The position numbers and the translations under genes are program-made. A DNA stretch of 64,000 bases, taken from contig NC_037092.1 of assembly GCF_002994745.2 (NCBI RefSeq), forward strand, positions 16,483,501 through 16,547,500, given 5' to 3'. Below the pieces are notes generated by a model that saw nothing but the letters and a program-made list of their open reading frames with translations, ran no database searches and was not told the DNA's origin. The DNA is from Rosa chinensis (taxonomy: Eukaryota; Streptophyta; Magnoliopsida; Rosales; Rosaceae). This document shows positions 49,531 through 61,835 of the stretch, one piece after another; within the stretch, counting starts at the first letter, position 1; each line of letters begins with the position of its first letter.

Positions 49531-50372
49531 AAAGAGACTGTTGACCAGCTCAAGAAAAATTGGAGCTAAACACATAGTTGAATAGTGGATTCTGGCATAT
49601 AGACACATTTCATTAAATAGAAGTTTTGAGCAAGTGCGAGTGTTCTAACCAAGTTTGTCTATTTACTTTTTTACGGTTTTAAAAATATTGCAATCAGGGA
49701 CAAAAGAGTCAAAAAGTATTGTAACCAAGTTTGTCTATGAATTCGATTCTCATTGACATATGTACGGTGAAGTGGGCTAAGAAATAAAACAACACAAAAA
49801 AATATATTTTAAAATTGCAGTTAGGGACAAAAGTGTCAAAAGTAAAGAAAATGGGGGCAAAATGGGTATCTCACTATTCATTAAACAGTGATCCTCCCCA
49901 TTTTCCTTTAGTATAGTTACTAGCGATATTGCCCGCGCAATACTGCGGGTATATTATCGACATTATTCAATTTGACATTATTGAATTTACAAATATTAGG
50001 CACATTATATAAATGTGTTATATACATTAGACATTGTTTTACATGATCCAAAATCTTGTACTTTAGCCAGATTTCAACTACACATTATTTTACATGTTCT
50101 AAAAAATGTAAGGACAAAAGAGCCACGACACTATTGAATGAACAGTACAAACCTCATTCTATTTTAGGATAATTATAATTAATTGGTCATTAGGAGACCC
50201 CCAGAACAGGTCCCAAAACTTCAAAAATCATATCATCCCAATGAAGAAAATCAAAGATAGGTAAAAAAGACAAAACCATCATGCTAACTCCAGCCAAGAA
50301 CCGGCCATCAAGAATTGGATGACATTATTCACTGATGAAAACCCTAAAGATGTTATGTACAATATACTTACA
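49531..50372. other. Intergenic segment with a CG-rich hairpin
   Basis: No gene recognised. cccgcgcaatactgcggg at 49931-49948 can form a short hairpin in AT-rich DNA; a similar ccgcgcgatgctacgg occurs near 48019. This could be a transposon end (Helitron-like), but no defining termini were found. Confidence 0.3.
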
Positions 50373-50381
50373 AAACTTAAT

Positions 50382-51777
50382 GGATTAAATACTGTTTAGT
50401 TCTTGAACTTTTACCCAAAAAACACTTCAGTCATTCGCTTTCTAATTTCACACGTTTAGTCCTTGTACTCTTCAATTTTGGACCAATAGGTCCCTTCCGT
50501 TACTTTCAGTCCAAAATCTCGGTTAAATGGCTGACGTGTCAATCCATTTGCGCTAAAATCTCGATTATACCCTCACTTTTTTTCTAATATTTATTTTATC
50601 TTTCTCTATTTTTCTTTTCTTTTCTGCTTTCTCTTCTTCTTCCAGCTCCACGAAATCTCCTCCCCAATCTACATCGACGTCTGCCTTCCCCTCCGCACTT
50701 TCCCGGCCATTACCTTGTTCGTCATGTCTTATATTCACCATTTTGAAATTGCTTTCTTCCTCTTATTTCTGGTCCAGCCTGGTTTCGGTGGTTAGAGACT
50801 CTCCTTCCCTCAACATCTTCCTCTGCGGCATCCCCTACACTGCCCTCCCCATTCGCCACCTGCATCATCACCTCCCATAAACAAAGAAAACAAAGGCAAG
50901 CCATATAACCCCACAAGTTCATCCCCAACTCCAAATCACAAGTTTTAGAAACAGAAAATCAAAGGCAAGCCATATACCCACCCCAAAATCAAATCCCCTA
51001 TAATTCCTAATACCCAACTCTTCGGATGCTATTTTTCTTCCCCCTCCGATCACCGATTTCTGAGCAAAATACAGAGGAGGAGGCTGAGGCTGACGGTAGC
51101 CAAGGCGGTGGAGGACAAGCTCGATGAGGAGATCGCAGCCCTAGATCGGGTGGATGAGGACGTTGGGTCAAGGTGAGAAATAGCTGCAGATCTGCAACCA
51201 AAATTACACAAGTTGAGTTCCTCTTCTGCATCGCCCTTTTCAAGCTGGGTTCCTCTTCTACGGCGTCATCACCGTCGCTCAGCCCTCTTCTGCTGGCCGG
51301 ATAGAATGATGCAGAGGAGGCGGTCTGAAGTTGGAGAATGGGCTTGGAGGATAGAGGTGTAGTAGTGGTGGGGCAACATGGAGGCGTCGGTTTTTCCGGC
51401 CATTGAGAAGGGTTTGCAAGTGTTGCCAATCGAGGGAGGTCAGAGATGGACGTTGGAGAGAGCTATGGGGATGGGTTAGGGGTGGTGGAGGTCGCGAGGA
51501 TGGAGGAAGAAGAGATAAACAGAAAGAAGAAAAAAAATTAAAATTAAAAAAAGAAGAAAAAGAAATAATTAAAAAAGAAGAAGCGGGGGTATAATCGACA
51601 TTTTGAGGCGGAAGGAATGCCACGTTAGCGATTTAACGGCGATTTTGGACGGAGAGTAACGGAAGGGACCTATTGGTCCAAAATTGAAGAGTACAAGGAC
51701 TAAACGTGTGAAATTAGAAAGCGAATGACTGAAGTGTTTTTTGGGTAAAAGTTTAAGAACTAAACAGTATTTAATCC
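50382..51777. mobile_element. MULE with about 195-bp TIRs and GC-rich interior
   Basis: Ends ggattaaatactgtttagtt and the inverted aactaaacagtatttaatcc. Perfect 9-bp duplication aaacttaat (50373-50381, 51778-51786). The TIRs match inward to cgattatacccyc. The interior is much more GC-rich (51000-51500), as in Pack-MULEs that carry captured gene pieces. The overlapping minus frames at 51007-51429 and 51279-51623 show no domain I recognise. Confidence 0.9.
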
Positions 51778-52267
51778 AAACTTAATCCTAACATAAAATT
51801 AAAAAAAGAAAAAGAAAAAGAAAACATAGATTATCGCATCTTCTGAAGATATATCCTTGGAATATATAAATCATAGAGGTCGCATGCTATACTTAGATCC
51901 TAGGCTATATGGTACCAAGAAGTAAATGATATTAACCATGCTGATCACATGCACAAAGCCACAAAACCAGAAAATCCACAAGGGTTAGCGGTGGAAAACC
52001 ATACATAAGACATGTTATATTATTTTTAAGATGTACGTTTTGTTAAGCCATATATGTTAATAACATAATTATTCATCTACGTAGATATGAATATATAATA
52101 ATTATGAAGAATATCAAGTTCTTTTTCGTCGCTAATAAGTAGTACAACAATAAGTAGTGTATATTTTAGCCTGACACGTAGACCATTTAGTCAACATAAC
52201 TGCAAACCTGTTAGAACGTAGGAGTTTGCTAATGAAGAACTAATGCTTGCATGTACATGTATATTGA

Positions 52268-52388
52268 CGAAGTGGTGTTAGCTCAGTGGTTAGAGCACCC
52301 AGTATCTAATGACGAAGTCATGGGTTCGAGTCACCATGGGGATAGGAGTAAAATCTTTTGATATCTTTTTAAAAAAGATAAAAAAAAA
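52268..52388 (+). mobile_element. tRNA-derived SINE, copy 1
   Basis: Pol III box A (ttagctcagtggttagagca) and box B (gggttcgagtcac) sit about 35 bp apart, after gacgaagtggtg. A T-rich then A-rich tail follows. Probable TSD: atgtatattga (52257-52267) and atgtatcttaga (52389-52400). Not a functional tRNA: the 3' half and CCA-side stem are missing. Confidence 0.8.
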
Positions 52389-52732
52389 ATGTATCTTAGA
52401 TTTAAGATCTTGCCACGAAAGTGATTGTATGATCTTGACCGGACTTTATATAGTCCAAAATGTTAGTTAAGTACGTACAAGATAATTTTGGAGCTTCTTT
52501 AACAAGACAAATTTTAATGCATGTGCAGGAACGAGCTAATCCTGTAACTGTGAGAGCCATTGTTGTTGATACTGTAACTGTGAGAGACTGAGAGCCATTG
52601 TTGTTGATAAATTGGTTTGATTAAGATGGGAAAGTGGCCATGTGTTTACTCTAATTCAGGTTGGTAGTGAATTCTTTTGATCGTATTATAATTAAAGATC
52701 AAGAGTTGGTCAGAGAGATTATTGTGTCTTGG

Positions 52733-52817
52733 CGTGTTCGTAAAATGAGATCGTGGGTGATGTTTAGTATGGGTGACGTGTTCGTAAAATGAGATCGTGG
52801 GTGATGTTTAGTATGGG
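52733..52817. repeat. Tandem duplication, period 44 bp
   Basis: cgtgttcgtaaaatgagatc starts at 52733 and again at 52777; the two copies are identical through gtttagtatggg. Confidence 0.9.
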
Positions 52818-53738
52818 CAGCTACATGCATGTTTAGCTCAATCCTTTTTCTGGGACCCGGATCTAATATTTCAAAGGACTTCACTCACTGAAGCAAAGAA
52901 TTGAAATGGTAGATGTATCATGTATCAGACTCTGAATCTTTGACCACCAATCAAGGGGAAATGATGCCCTAAACTGAAAACAGTGCGGACTAAATTGTGA
53001 TGTGTTTTACGTTGTTCGCAATTATATAGATTACGTATTGAAATTTAGACGTTGGAATCTTGGCAGGCATGTGGCAATTGCGTTATAGGCCTCACCTAAG
53101 TCCATACTCGTATATTTCTTATTTATCTTAAACTTGTTGAATATCCAAGGACTAACACCATTTTAGACTCTTAGTTGCTTGGATAATAGTTGAACTAATC
53201 ACCATATGTACATTCTATACTCCAAGAAAGTCATTATGTATCGGTTACATCATGTAACAATATTGAATAACATTGTACATAATGAGTTGTAAGTCATGTT
53301 GTGTGGTTAATGATAACTATTATGGTTGACTATCAAAGGTAGCCTCATAGATGAATTTCTAGAACATAAATTTATAGTTTAACTACGACCACTGGTCTAA
53401 TTACAAATGTAGCTATAATTCATTAATACACACTATTAAATTAGATACTTTTAATTTGATATATTTCTTGTCACAATATTAGATACTTTGAATTTCATAT
53501 ATTTTTTGTCACTTTCTGAACAGAATGCGGATTTTTTTTCCCTTCATTTATGGCGCAATGCAACATTAGCAGATTGACTCTTTTTACTCCCTAAAATCAC
53601 GGATTTTGCATTTGAATGCCTAGACGTCTCTACCAAGCTAATGGGCCAATATCCGTGCCTAAATGGTAATCTGAACTCCAAATTCTAGTTGGAATATTAG
53701 TACTAAAATATGGTCAACAAAGCAAAAGCAGAATAGAC

Positions 53739-53741
<3 letters not shown>

Positions 53742-53781
<40 letters not shown>
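53742..53781. repeat. (GA)n microsatellite
   Basis: About 20 GA units, seen directly. Confidence 0.95.
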
Positions 53782-53785
<4 letters not shown>

Positions 53786-55972
53786 TGAACGGTGGGAAAA
53801 TCGATCCCTAACTACCAAGAACAGCCGTATAGGTCAAGATGAGCTTCATTGGGGGATTCCACAAACAATTGGTGTGCAGCATGTATTGGCCGGCAATGCA
53901 CCGGCGCCCAAGGGTTGCGTTTTATTATGCTGTGGCAATTGTGCATGTTAGGGCGCGCGCGGCAAGAAAACTGGTCCCTAACTAATCAAGAATCTAGCTC
54001 ACTATGCCTAACGAGATTCGTTGAGACATTTCCACAAACATGCTAGGTTCTGTGCATTATGTATTGGCCGGCAAAGCCAGCCCTGAGGTTGCCAACGTCT
54101 GAGTTTCAATATTGTTCATGTATATATACAAACTTTGTACATGATTTACATAGAGTTTGCATTGCCGTAATGGTGTTCAAATAGTTATTAAACCACCTCA
54201 ACTATGATTCGAATCGATGTACGACTGTCTTTAGATTTCTCCTTATTTTTGTATGTTTTAGGTGTATAATTTTTTTTCTTTTATAAATATATAAATAGTA
54301 ACATAAATTATATATATCTATTTTGTAATTATTCAAGGGGCAATAACAAAAAATAATATTTATAGCTATTTTAAGAAAAAAGATTATTTAAATTTCATAT
54401 AGGCCACATTTTCATTTTTCAACTCAGGCATTTTCAATCTCAAGACCGGCCCTCTTGGCCGGCAATGCAGGAGCTCCCAAGTGTTAGGTCCTATTATACG
54501 TACTGTTTCCCCAGGAGAAGAGGACTGGGGAGTCTGATGGAGGCGACCAGAGCGCGTTCCCTTCGAGAAGAAGAAGTCTGACACGTAATACTGTCAAGGA
54601 TGACGTGGTGACATGTAAATCTGAGGTGTCGAGTGATTGGTGGGTCTGCACTGAAGTATATGCTCCATTGAAACCCTACCTACCTCCCCGGCCAATGCAT
54701 GCACATTGCTTTCGCAATTCACCCACGTTGGTGGAGGAAATTACATAATTTATATTGATCCAGCTCCACGTGTTGCTATTTACGGTGCCTGTTGCCAGTA
54801 GGGTTTGCTAGTTATGGAATCAGATTTGTGTTCTATGGAATTTGACTGATGTAGTAGTGAGATTTAACCAAAAGAAAGTGATAGTTAAAACAGATTATAT
54901 CAGGTGACGTGAAACACGATTCGGTACTTAATTTGTTACGTTTGTTGTGTTTATATATGATGTAAAAGTTATAACGTCTAACCCTATTATGGTATAAGTG
55001 AAGAGGTGCGATAGATTAGTCCATCTAATTTGATCCATGTTATACTTTGGAAAATGGGAGATGTACTCCGAGTTAAGAAATATAGTTGATTGATAATTTA
55101 TTCGGTCCAAACTAGCCTAACTTTAGGAATTCGGTCGAACATAAAAATGGGAAGAAACATATGGACGCATGATATTCGAAGCTAGCTAGCAGTGATAAAT
55201 AATGCTTATTTCGCACTGCCAACTGGCTCTGAGTGTCTTTCTTGTTGCTGGCCTGCATGCATAGCCTGCCCTATCCTTGGAGTTTCTCAAAAACAAGAAA
55301 CAATATCTTTAAATTTATCATTTCATAATATAAAATCCCTGAAGATTATGCATATCTATTACAATATTTAATCTACAAAATTTGATTGAATATACATTAA
55401 AAATCATGAATCATGATAAAGGCATTTTCCACAGTTTTGAAATTTATGTCATTCAATGAACTAGTTATCCACAAGGATTTTAACCACATATTTAATAACA
55501 AAGGTTAAAATTGAATCTAAAAAACCATTATTTTTCAACTCCAATATAAAACACACTATCTATTTTCCACCCGATTGTTCATGAAATCAAATAAAACCAT
55601 CTTTCTGCAGGAAACTAAAATATTGTAAGGCCATCTTTATGCAGGAAACTAAATTAGTCCTATCCAGCAAGTTGAACAAAATAATTTAACTATAAATGTA
55701 TTAATCAGATTAAAAAGTTGTGAGTAAATTATAGAAATTGGCCTGAAAGACTGAAATAATTATAAAACATTTTAGACCAACGAATTCATTGTGTGGCTCT
55801 TAAGTATTGAATGGCCGACACTACCCTAGAGATCATGTCTTTGTTGAATTGGGTGTGGTGATCACTGATCAAGTCCGTGAAATATAGAAATTCTCCAAAA
55901 TTAAAGGGATTAGATCCTGGGGTCAATCCTATATTTGCATGTAACTCAAATAGTGACGGTAAATAAAAACAA

Positions 55973-56122
55973 GGAGAAATTATTGGTCACTCCATGTATT
56001 TTTAGGGCGTCGACAGTTCAGTCACTACTATCCTAATTTTAACAAGTTACTCCCCAGACATTCAAATCTCACACAATGTGGTCTAAAATGACTATTTTAC
56101 CCCTCGCTTCCTTTTTTTTTTT

Positions 56123-56206
<84 letters not shown>

Positions 56207-57677
56207 CCCCCCCTTTTCTCCCCGATCTGTTCTTCATCTTAACTAGAGAGAGGTGATCGATGGATCAGAAGCTGAAGACGAAGATCGTGTGCACCCCGGG
56301 TCGTCGAAACAGGAGCGGCCGATCTGGCCTTCTTGGTCGTCGGCGTCTGGCTCGTCAGTGTCGATGATACCAGCTTCTCAAGATCTCGGGGTCATTGGTC
56401 CTGGTCGTTGGAAGGGCTGGTGCTGCAGATGAAATCTCTCTCTCTCTCTCTTAAGTTGTGGCAGTGGGTTGATTGCCCAACATGACCAATCAGGTTGGTA
56501 TGTTCTTGTTTTCCTCACCGGCGATATTCAAATATTGAATTAAGGCCAAATTGATTGATGGGTGTGCCTGATTTTGTCAATCTACGAGAATTAATTGGCA
56601 GGATTCATTTTGAGGTGCATGATGTTCTTCACTAATTGCTGGAAAAACCTCTGGATTTAGGGCTTTGCATTGGTGCCGTTTATTTTTTTATTTTTTATTT
56701 TTTTTCTGGGCTAGTTTTTCTCCCCCGCCGAACAGCCTTAACTGCAATCCTCCATTCCTCCTTTAGTCCTTGGAGCACTCCGGCACTCCCGACTGCTCCA
56801 GCAACCCGTCTCCGCCTCCACCCTCCAGGTACCACCCCTGATCTCTGTCTCCCTCTCCGAGTCTCAGTTTTCTTTTGCTTCTCGGCGAGTGGCGACGGCT
56901 CGGTCGGGCGGGTCGGCTCCTCAGTTCTCTCCTCCTCCAGTCTTTAGTCGATTTCCATTTGAATATTTGATGATTTGTCGATTACTCGATTTGATCTTAT
57001 GACTTGCAACTAGTTGAGTTGTTGGACTGTTGGTTCTTACTTCTTAGAATGGTATTGACCCATTAGACCGTAGCCTTGAATTGTTGAAATGGGTTGATTT
57101 CAAGTTTTCAAATTTCAGCTATTTCCATTTTCCAGTTGATCTTGAATCTTGAATTCTTATCTTTTGGATGACATGAACCATATAATTACAGTCAAAATGA
57201 TATAATTGAGGTTTATATAATTGAGTTAACAGAAGACTCAATTACTATAATTGATTGTATAGTATGTGTACTGGGTGTATTGAAGAATAGAAATTGTTCT
57301 TGGTTTTCTGGGTATGAGTTTGTGCTTGATTTTGAGCAAAAAAATTGGTTATAAGTTATGGGTATGATCTGGGTTTATTTAGAAAAGAATCAAGATTAGT
57401 TGATTTTGTCTGAGAATAGATACGAGGAAGAAATAAGCTTCCTGGGTATGATATTGGTATGGATATATTTTCTGGGTAAATGGTTAAGATGAAGAACAAA
57501 TCGAGGAGAGAGGGGGAGAGAGACAAAAAAAAAAAAAAGGAAGCGAGGGGTAAAATAGTCATTTTGGACCACATTGTGTGAGATTTGAATGTCTGGGGAG
57601 TAACTTGTTAAAATTAGGATAGTAGGGAATGAACTATCGACGCCCTAAAAGTAAAGGGAGTGACCAGTAATTTCCCC
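55973..57677. mobile_element. MULE with about 140-bp TIRs and a long CT tract
   Basis: Ends ggagaaattattggtcactc and the inverted gagtgaccagtaatttcccc. 9-bp flanks taaaaacaa (55964-55972) and taacaacaa (57678-57686), one mismatch. TIR similarity continues to the shared cccctcgcttcc/ggaagcgagggg words. The interior has an 83-bp CT tract and moderately GC-rich segments without a recognisable domain; the frame at 56636-56947 is not supported as a gene. Confidence 0.87.
56124..56206. repeat. (CT)n microsatellite, about 41 units
   Basis: Uninterrupted CT units over 83 bp, followed by a short C run, inside the MULE near its left TIR. Confidence 0.95.
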
Positions 57678-57840
57678 TAACAACAAAGAACAAGATTTTG
57701 CATTTCCATTTAGATACATCTATTTAAGTATAATTGTTTGAACGAGAAATATTAACAAGCTCTAGAAATCATAACTAAAGAACCAGATAAGATACATTAA
57801 TTAAACATGTGTGTGTATTCATTTGGATGTCTCTTGTCAT

Positions 57841-58423
57841 TAGAGCTGTCAATGGATCGTGTCGGGTCAAGGTATATGTCGTGTCACAAGAGACAAACTC
57901 AAACCCAACCCATTTATTAATCGTGTTGAAAATTTAAACCCAAACACAACCTATTTATTAAACGGGTTACCCGTTTCCAACACGCTTAATCCATTTAATA
58001 ATTATGTCGTGTCGTGTTAGACAAAATGACATATTTAAGGGTTAACACTGCGACTCATTTAACAAAAAAAAATGCATAAATTCATTAAATTCACTAAAAA
58101 CTCCATAAGATGAAGAATATAAATAATTATATATAATTCATAAATAATTAAATCCAATAATGATGAAGCAAAATATTTCAAATTGTCTAGTCCTGGGATC
58201 AAATACTCCCAACGTCTAAAATTTCAAGAAGAAGTATAACATAATCGGGTTATACGGGTTCACTTTGTGTTGGCAGGTTGACCCACGGCCGATCCGTTTA
58301 TTAATTGGGTCATGATGGGTTGACCCGCGGCTGACCCGCTTTTTAATTGTGCGGGTTCAACCCGCTTTATTTCTTGCGGGTTTCAAGTCGTGTTATCGGG
58401 TCATGTCAGAATTGACAGCCCTA
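57841..58423. mobile_element. Non-autonomous hAT-type element (cgggtt/gacccg rich)
   Basis: Ends tagagctgtcaat and the inverted attgacagcccta. 8-bp flanks cttgtcat (57833-57840) and cttgtctt (58424-58431), one mismatch. Subterminal cgtgtcgggtca and gggtcatgtca words are inverted. 583 bp, no coding capacity. Confidence 0.86.
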
Positions 58424-58661
58424 CTTGTCTTCCTAGCAGCAAAACTTGACTACAGAGATTTAGGTACGGTACCTAACAAGACAAATTAATGTTGAACAAA
58501 AGCTACTTAAGCATACTTTTGAACAGGAATAAGATTTAGAGAGGCAATAATGGTCATATGTAATGAACAAAATTTGAAACTAACGTAAGCTTAATCTATA
58601 TTGATGCCTATAAATTGTCCTTAAAGCTGTAAAACTGCAATTAAGAAACTGAACTTGATGA

Positions 58662-58778
58662 CGAAGTGGTGTTAGCTCAGTGATTAGAGCACCCACTACC
58701 TATGTACGAGGTCATAGGTTCAAGTCACCATGGGGGCAGGAGTGAAACCCTTTGATCCTTTTTTTTTTCTTTAGAAAA
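58662..58778 (+). mobile_element. tRNA-derived SINE, copy 2
   Basis: Same family as 52268: ttagctcagtgattagagca (box A), aggttcaagtcac (box B), gggggcaggagtgaaaccct, and a T-rich then A tail. TSD aaactgaacttgatga (58646-58661) and aaactaaacttgatga (58779-58794), one mismatch. About 117 bp. Confidence 0.85.
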
Positions 58779-58910
58779 AAACTAAACTTGATGAATTATG
58801 CTCAGATGGTTGAGAGTATAGAATTTGGCATCAAGAATTTCAGGGTTTGCAGAAAAAAAAATGTTGTCTCGATATTGTAAATTGATATCAAATTGAATGC
58901 TATAAGTTTT

Positions 58911-59127
58911 TTTTTTTTTTTAATTGGGGGAGGTTAGCGTTAGTTAACAACACACACCCTTGAAGGGTATCTCAATAAGGCCGGACTAATCACTCCAACG
59001 TGGGACTTAGCAACAGGCCCAAAGGCCTAACTGCCACCACTGGCCACTAAGTGTAGGAGAGGGGGCTCGAACCCGGGTGTGGGAGTTCCACACCTGGAGG
59101 CTCTACCACCCCACCATAACCTAGTGG
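58911..59127 (-). mobile_element. tRNA-derived SINE of a second family, minus strand
   Basis: On the minus strand: box A-like ggggtggtagagcc, box B gggttcgagcccc, then a body containing cccacgttggagtgatta and an A tail (the T run at 58911-58920). It is bounded by a perfect 18-bp duplication, ttgaatgctataagtttt (58893-58910, 59128-59145). Length 217 bp. Confidence 0.88.
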
Positions 59128-59145
59128 TTGAATGCTATAAGTTTT

Positions 59146-60001
59146 ACGCACACGATTTAACGTTGATTTTTTTTTTAAAATATAGTTAAATAAGTGTAAG
59201 TAGGTTAATTATTTTACAGATTATCATATCTAATCTCATTTCTTAATTAATCATGCTAATCATTAATCAATAGCCATGAGTGTAGTGCTTTACGTACGAA
59301 ACAATTTGTTTCTACTGTAATCACTTGAATAAATATGTGGGCAATGAGAATTTATCTTAAAACTTGAGCACATAAAAGAAAGAAAACAAAATGAGATTCA
59401 GTGGCCGTTGGTTGAAGTTGGTTGGTAGGTAGTTTACTTGAAATGCAAGGATCCTTATTTGATCTTCCTTTTTTCTTTTTGGTTGGTTATTTTATCCACA
59501 GAGTTTCAAACAAAGTCTTTTTATCTCCAAAGAATAATGACCCCATTTTCATTACTTGGTCTCTGTTTTCTCTCAATCTTCTCTTTATGGTACTTTTCCG
59601 AAAGTTCGTGAAAGCAGCACGATAAATTTTTTGATTCGATCGATCAGTTTATGTATTAGTGCATGAGAATATCCTTTTCCTTCCGCACTGTCCAATCTCT
59701 TATTGTAAACAAATAATTTCCTTTTTCTGTTATATATGTAAGTACGTAAATACATATTTGTTTTGGTAACATTATCGACATGAAGGAATGTGGAGCCCTA
59801 GTGATCAACTTGTCATATGATAGGTATATAACATTAACACCATTGATTATAACCCCATGGGAATAGCTTATGGCTACGTGGTAGGGTCTGAATGGCACTG
59901 GGTGGAGTTAATAGGGAAGTAATTAGTTCACCCAGAAAAGAAAAGAAAAGAGTTGTTGGTTTCGGTTAGATCTCATTCATGCATAGTTATTATAATTTTA
60001 T

Positions 60002-60057
<56 letters not shown>

Positions 60058-60705
60058 TTTAGGTTCTAATTTGAGAAAAAGATATAAGGGAAACTGGGAA
60101 AATATTCCTTCCCCTTCAATATTATGCACAACTGCAGCGTGGGAACAGAAACGGAAAAAACTGAAAGCAGCAACATCTTTTTCCCCTGGATAAAAAGACC
60201 GAAAGAGACGTCACCGCCTTGCTATGTTTGAAGAATCTCTTCTCATCTTACTTGTATTATTGTACGTTGCATGCCTATAAATTCTAAGGCATGGCGAACC
60301 CAATTAATTCGGAACTGTAAACATAATGTTTTAGTGTAATATATAATATAGAACATTAAAGTTTTGAAAGACCGTATGTCTATAGTAAGAATTTCCTTGA
60401 TCAAAGTTGATTTGAGTGAATGCTAATCAATTACTTTTTTTTTTTTTTTTTTGAAAGGATCATTTACTTTCTTTTGTTATTGAAGTGTTTAACAACCCTA
60501 CACACGTTTTCCTCCTTCGTGTTTTTTTTTTTTTTTTTTTAAATTTTTTTTTTATATTATCAAACTACTTAAAGAAAACTAACGTAGAAAAAAAAACGTG
60601 CTCAACAAATGAGAAGTAAGAAAAATGACAGAGACAAGTGTTTGATAAATTACTTCAAATACAAACGAAAAAATTGAAAAAAAAAGAAGATAGAATATAG
60701 TATAG
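59146..60705. other. AT-rich intergenic segment
   Basis: Contains a (TA)25 tract at 60005-60055 and long T runs (60433-60452, 60524-60540). No gene recognised. Confidence 0.4.
60005..60055. repeat. (TA)n microsatellite
   Basis: About 25 uninterrupted TA units. Confidence 0.95.
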
Positions 60706-60715
60706 TGAACAATTT

Positions 60716-61825
60716 TTTTTTTGAAATAGAAGGTTCATTGCATTAAATGACCAGCTAAAAATCCAGAGTCTACATACCCTTAAAGACAGCAAAAATGGCT
60801 GAATAACAACTAAGTTCCTATCTAAGTACTGTAACTCATTACAAATCAAATGGAGCCCACTTATTAAGCGGACTCATATACAAAGAACGACTCCGTGTCT
60901 TCTGAGGTAAAATCATCTTCTAGCCAACCATCCGCCAATCACGCAATTGTGGTACGAAGTAGAAAGCTACTTCACAGCAAACAAATAGGAGTCAATTCCT
61001 CATCTATAAGCCGCTTTCTCCAACCCAACTCGAGATAATTACCAATTTCATATAACCATGATCTGAATTACGACTGACACTTTAAAGACCGTAAATGCCC
61101 TGCATCACCCAAGGAGGTCAACTCTCGGGCCAGGCTTGCCCAAAGCACTAAGTAATGAATGAGGGTGGCAAGACACCCTCCAACCTGGCCCAATTCTGGA
61201 TTGAATCAGACCTACTCAAATGGGCCCAAGAGAGATTGAACCCAAATGACCCAAACCCAGACTAAGAGCCCCAGGCCCAGGCAACGAGGCTAGCTCGAGA
61301 CATGTGCACTCGTTACCAATCTGCCACTGCCGCCATCACCATCTTCGGCGGCCGACCTCGATCAGTGTCAAGCCCGATCATGGTGAACCCAAAGCTGTCC
61401 ACCACCACTCGCAATCAATAGAAGCTAAAAAACAGCAACCCGAGAGCCGTTGCTCCCTTGTACACAACCACCAAGACGCTCGATCTGCCAGAAAATAGAG
61501 GGCTCGCAGACTTCCGAATACAACCGGTTAACTCACCGTCCCGCTTTCAACACTACCGCCCAGAGATCCGCCTTTCAACCCAGGCCCCAATCACACCGGT
61601 ATCAGCCTTCCAGAAACGCTGTCAATCTGCCTCGATCCAACAGCGCCCATACCCGTCATCCAGATCCAAGAAACCACCCGGATCTTACCGACCCTCTGTC
61701 ACCACCAAACAGACACTGAGGTCTGCAACTCGCAACCTACAACGAAGGCCCGTCGGTGAAGACTGCCGCGTCGCGGCCACACTTTACTCAGAAACCCTAA
61801 GGCTCTGCTAAATAGCCATTAACAC
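60716..61825 (-). mobile_element. LINE-like non-autonomous retroposon, minus orientation
   Basis: Bounded by tgaacaattt at 60706-60715 and 61826-61835, with a T run at the left end (the A tail on the minus strand). The right, 5', part is GC-rich (61300-61800) and the rest AT-rich, as in the elements at 35987 and 43479. The plus-strand frames at 61304-61811 are side products of base composition. No reverse transcriptase seen. Confidence 0.68.
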
Positions 61826-61835
61826 TGAACAATTT

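Larger units (their letters stand above)
52401..55963. other. Intergenic segment with small repeats
   Basis: Contains a 44-bp tandem duplication (52733-52817), a duplicated actgtaactgtgagag word (52542 and 52572), a (GA)n microsatellite, and three diverged copies of a block containing gtattggccggcaa or ggccggcaatgca (53883, 54060, 54457). No exon structure recognised; short frames are not supported. Confidence 0.4.

Noticed and set aside
49931..49948. Helitron terminus from the cccgcgc hairpin
   Set aside because: No TC start or CTRR end with an A/T insertion site could be placed.
51007..51623. Overlapping minus-strand frames of 140 and 114 codons
   Set aside because: Within a MULE; no domain recognised, so reported only as possible captured cargo rather than a gene.
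52268..52388. Possible tRNA gene
   Set aside because: Boxes A and B are present, but there is no acceptor stem closure; flanking duplications and a second copy at 58662 show a SINE.
61304..61811. Overlapping frames of 64, 89 and 117 codons
   Set aside because: Inside the GC-rich 5' part of a minus-strand retroposon; several frames open at once by composition.
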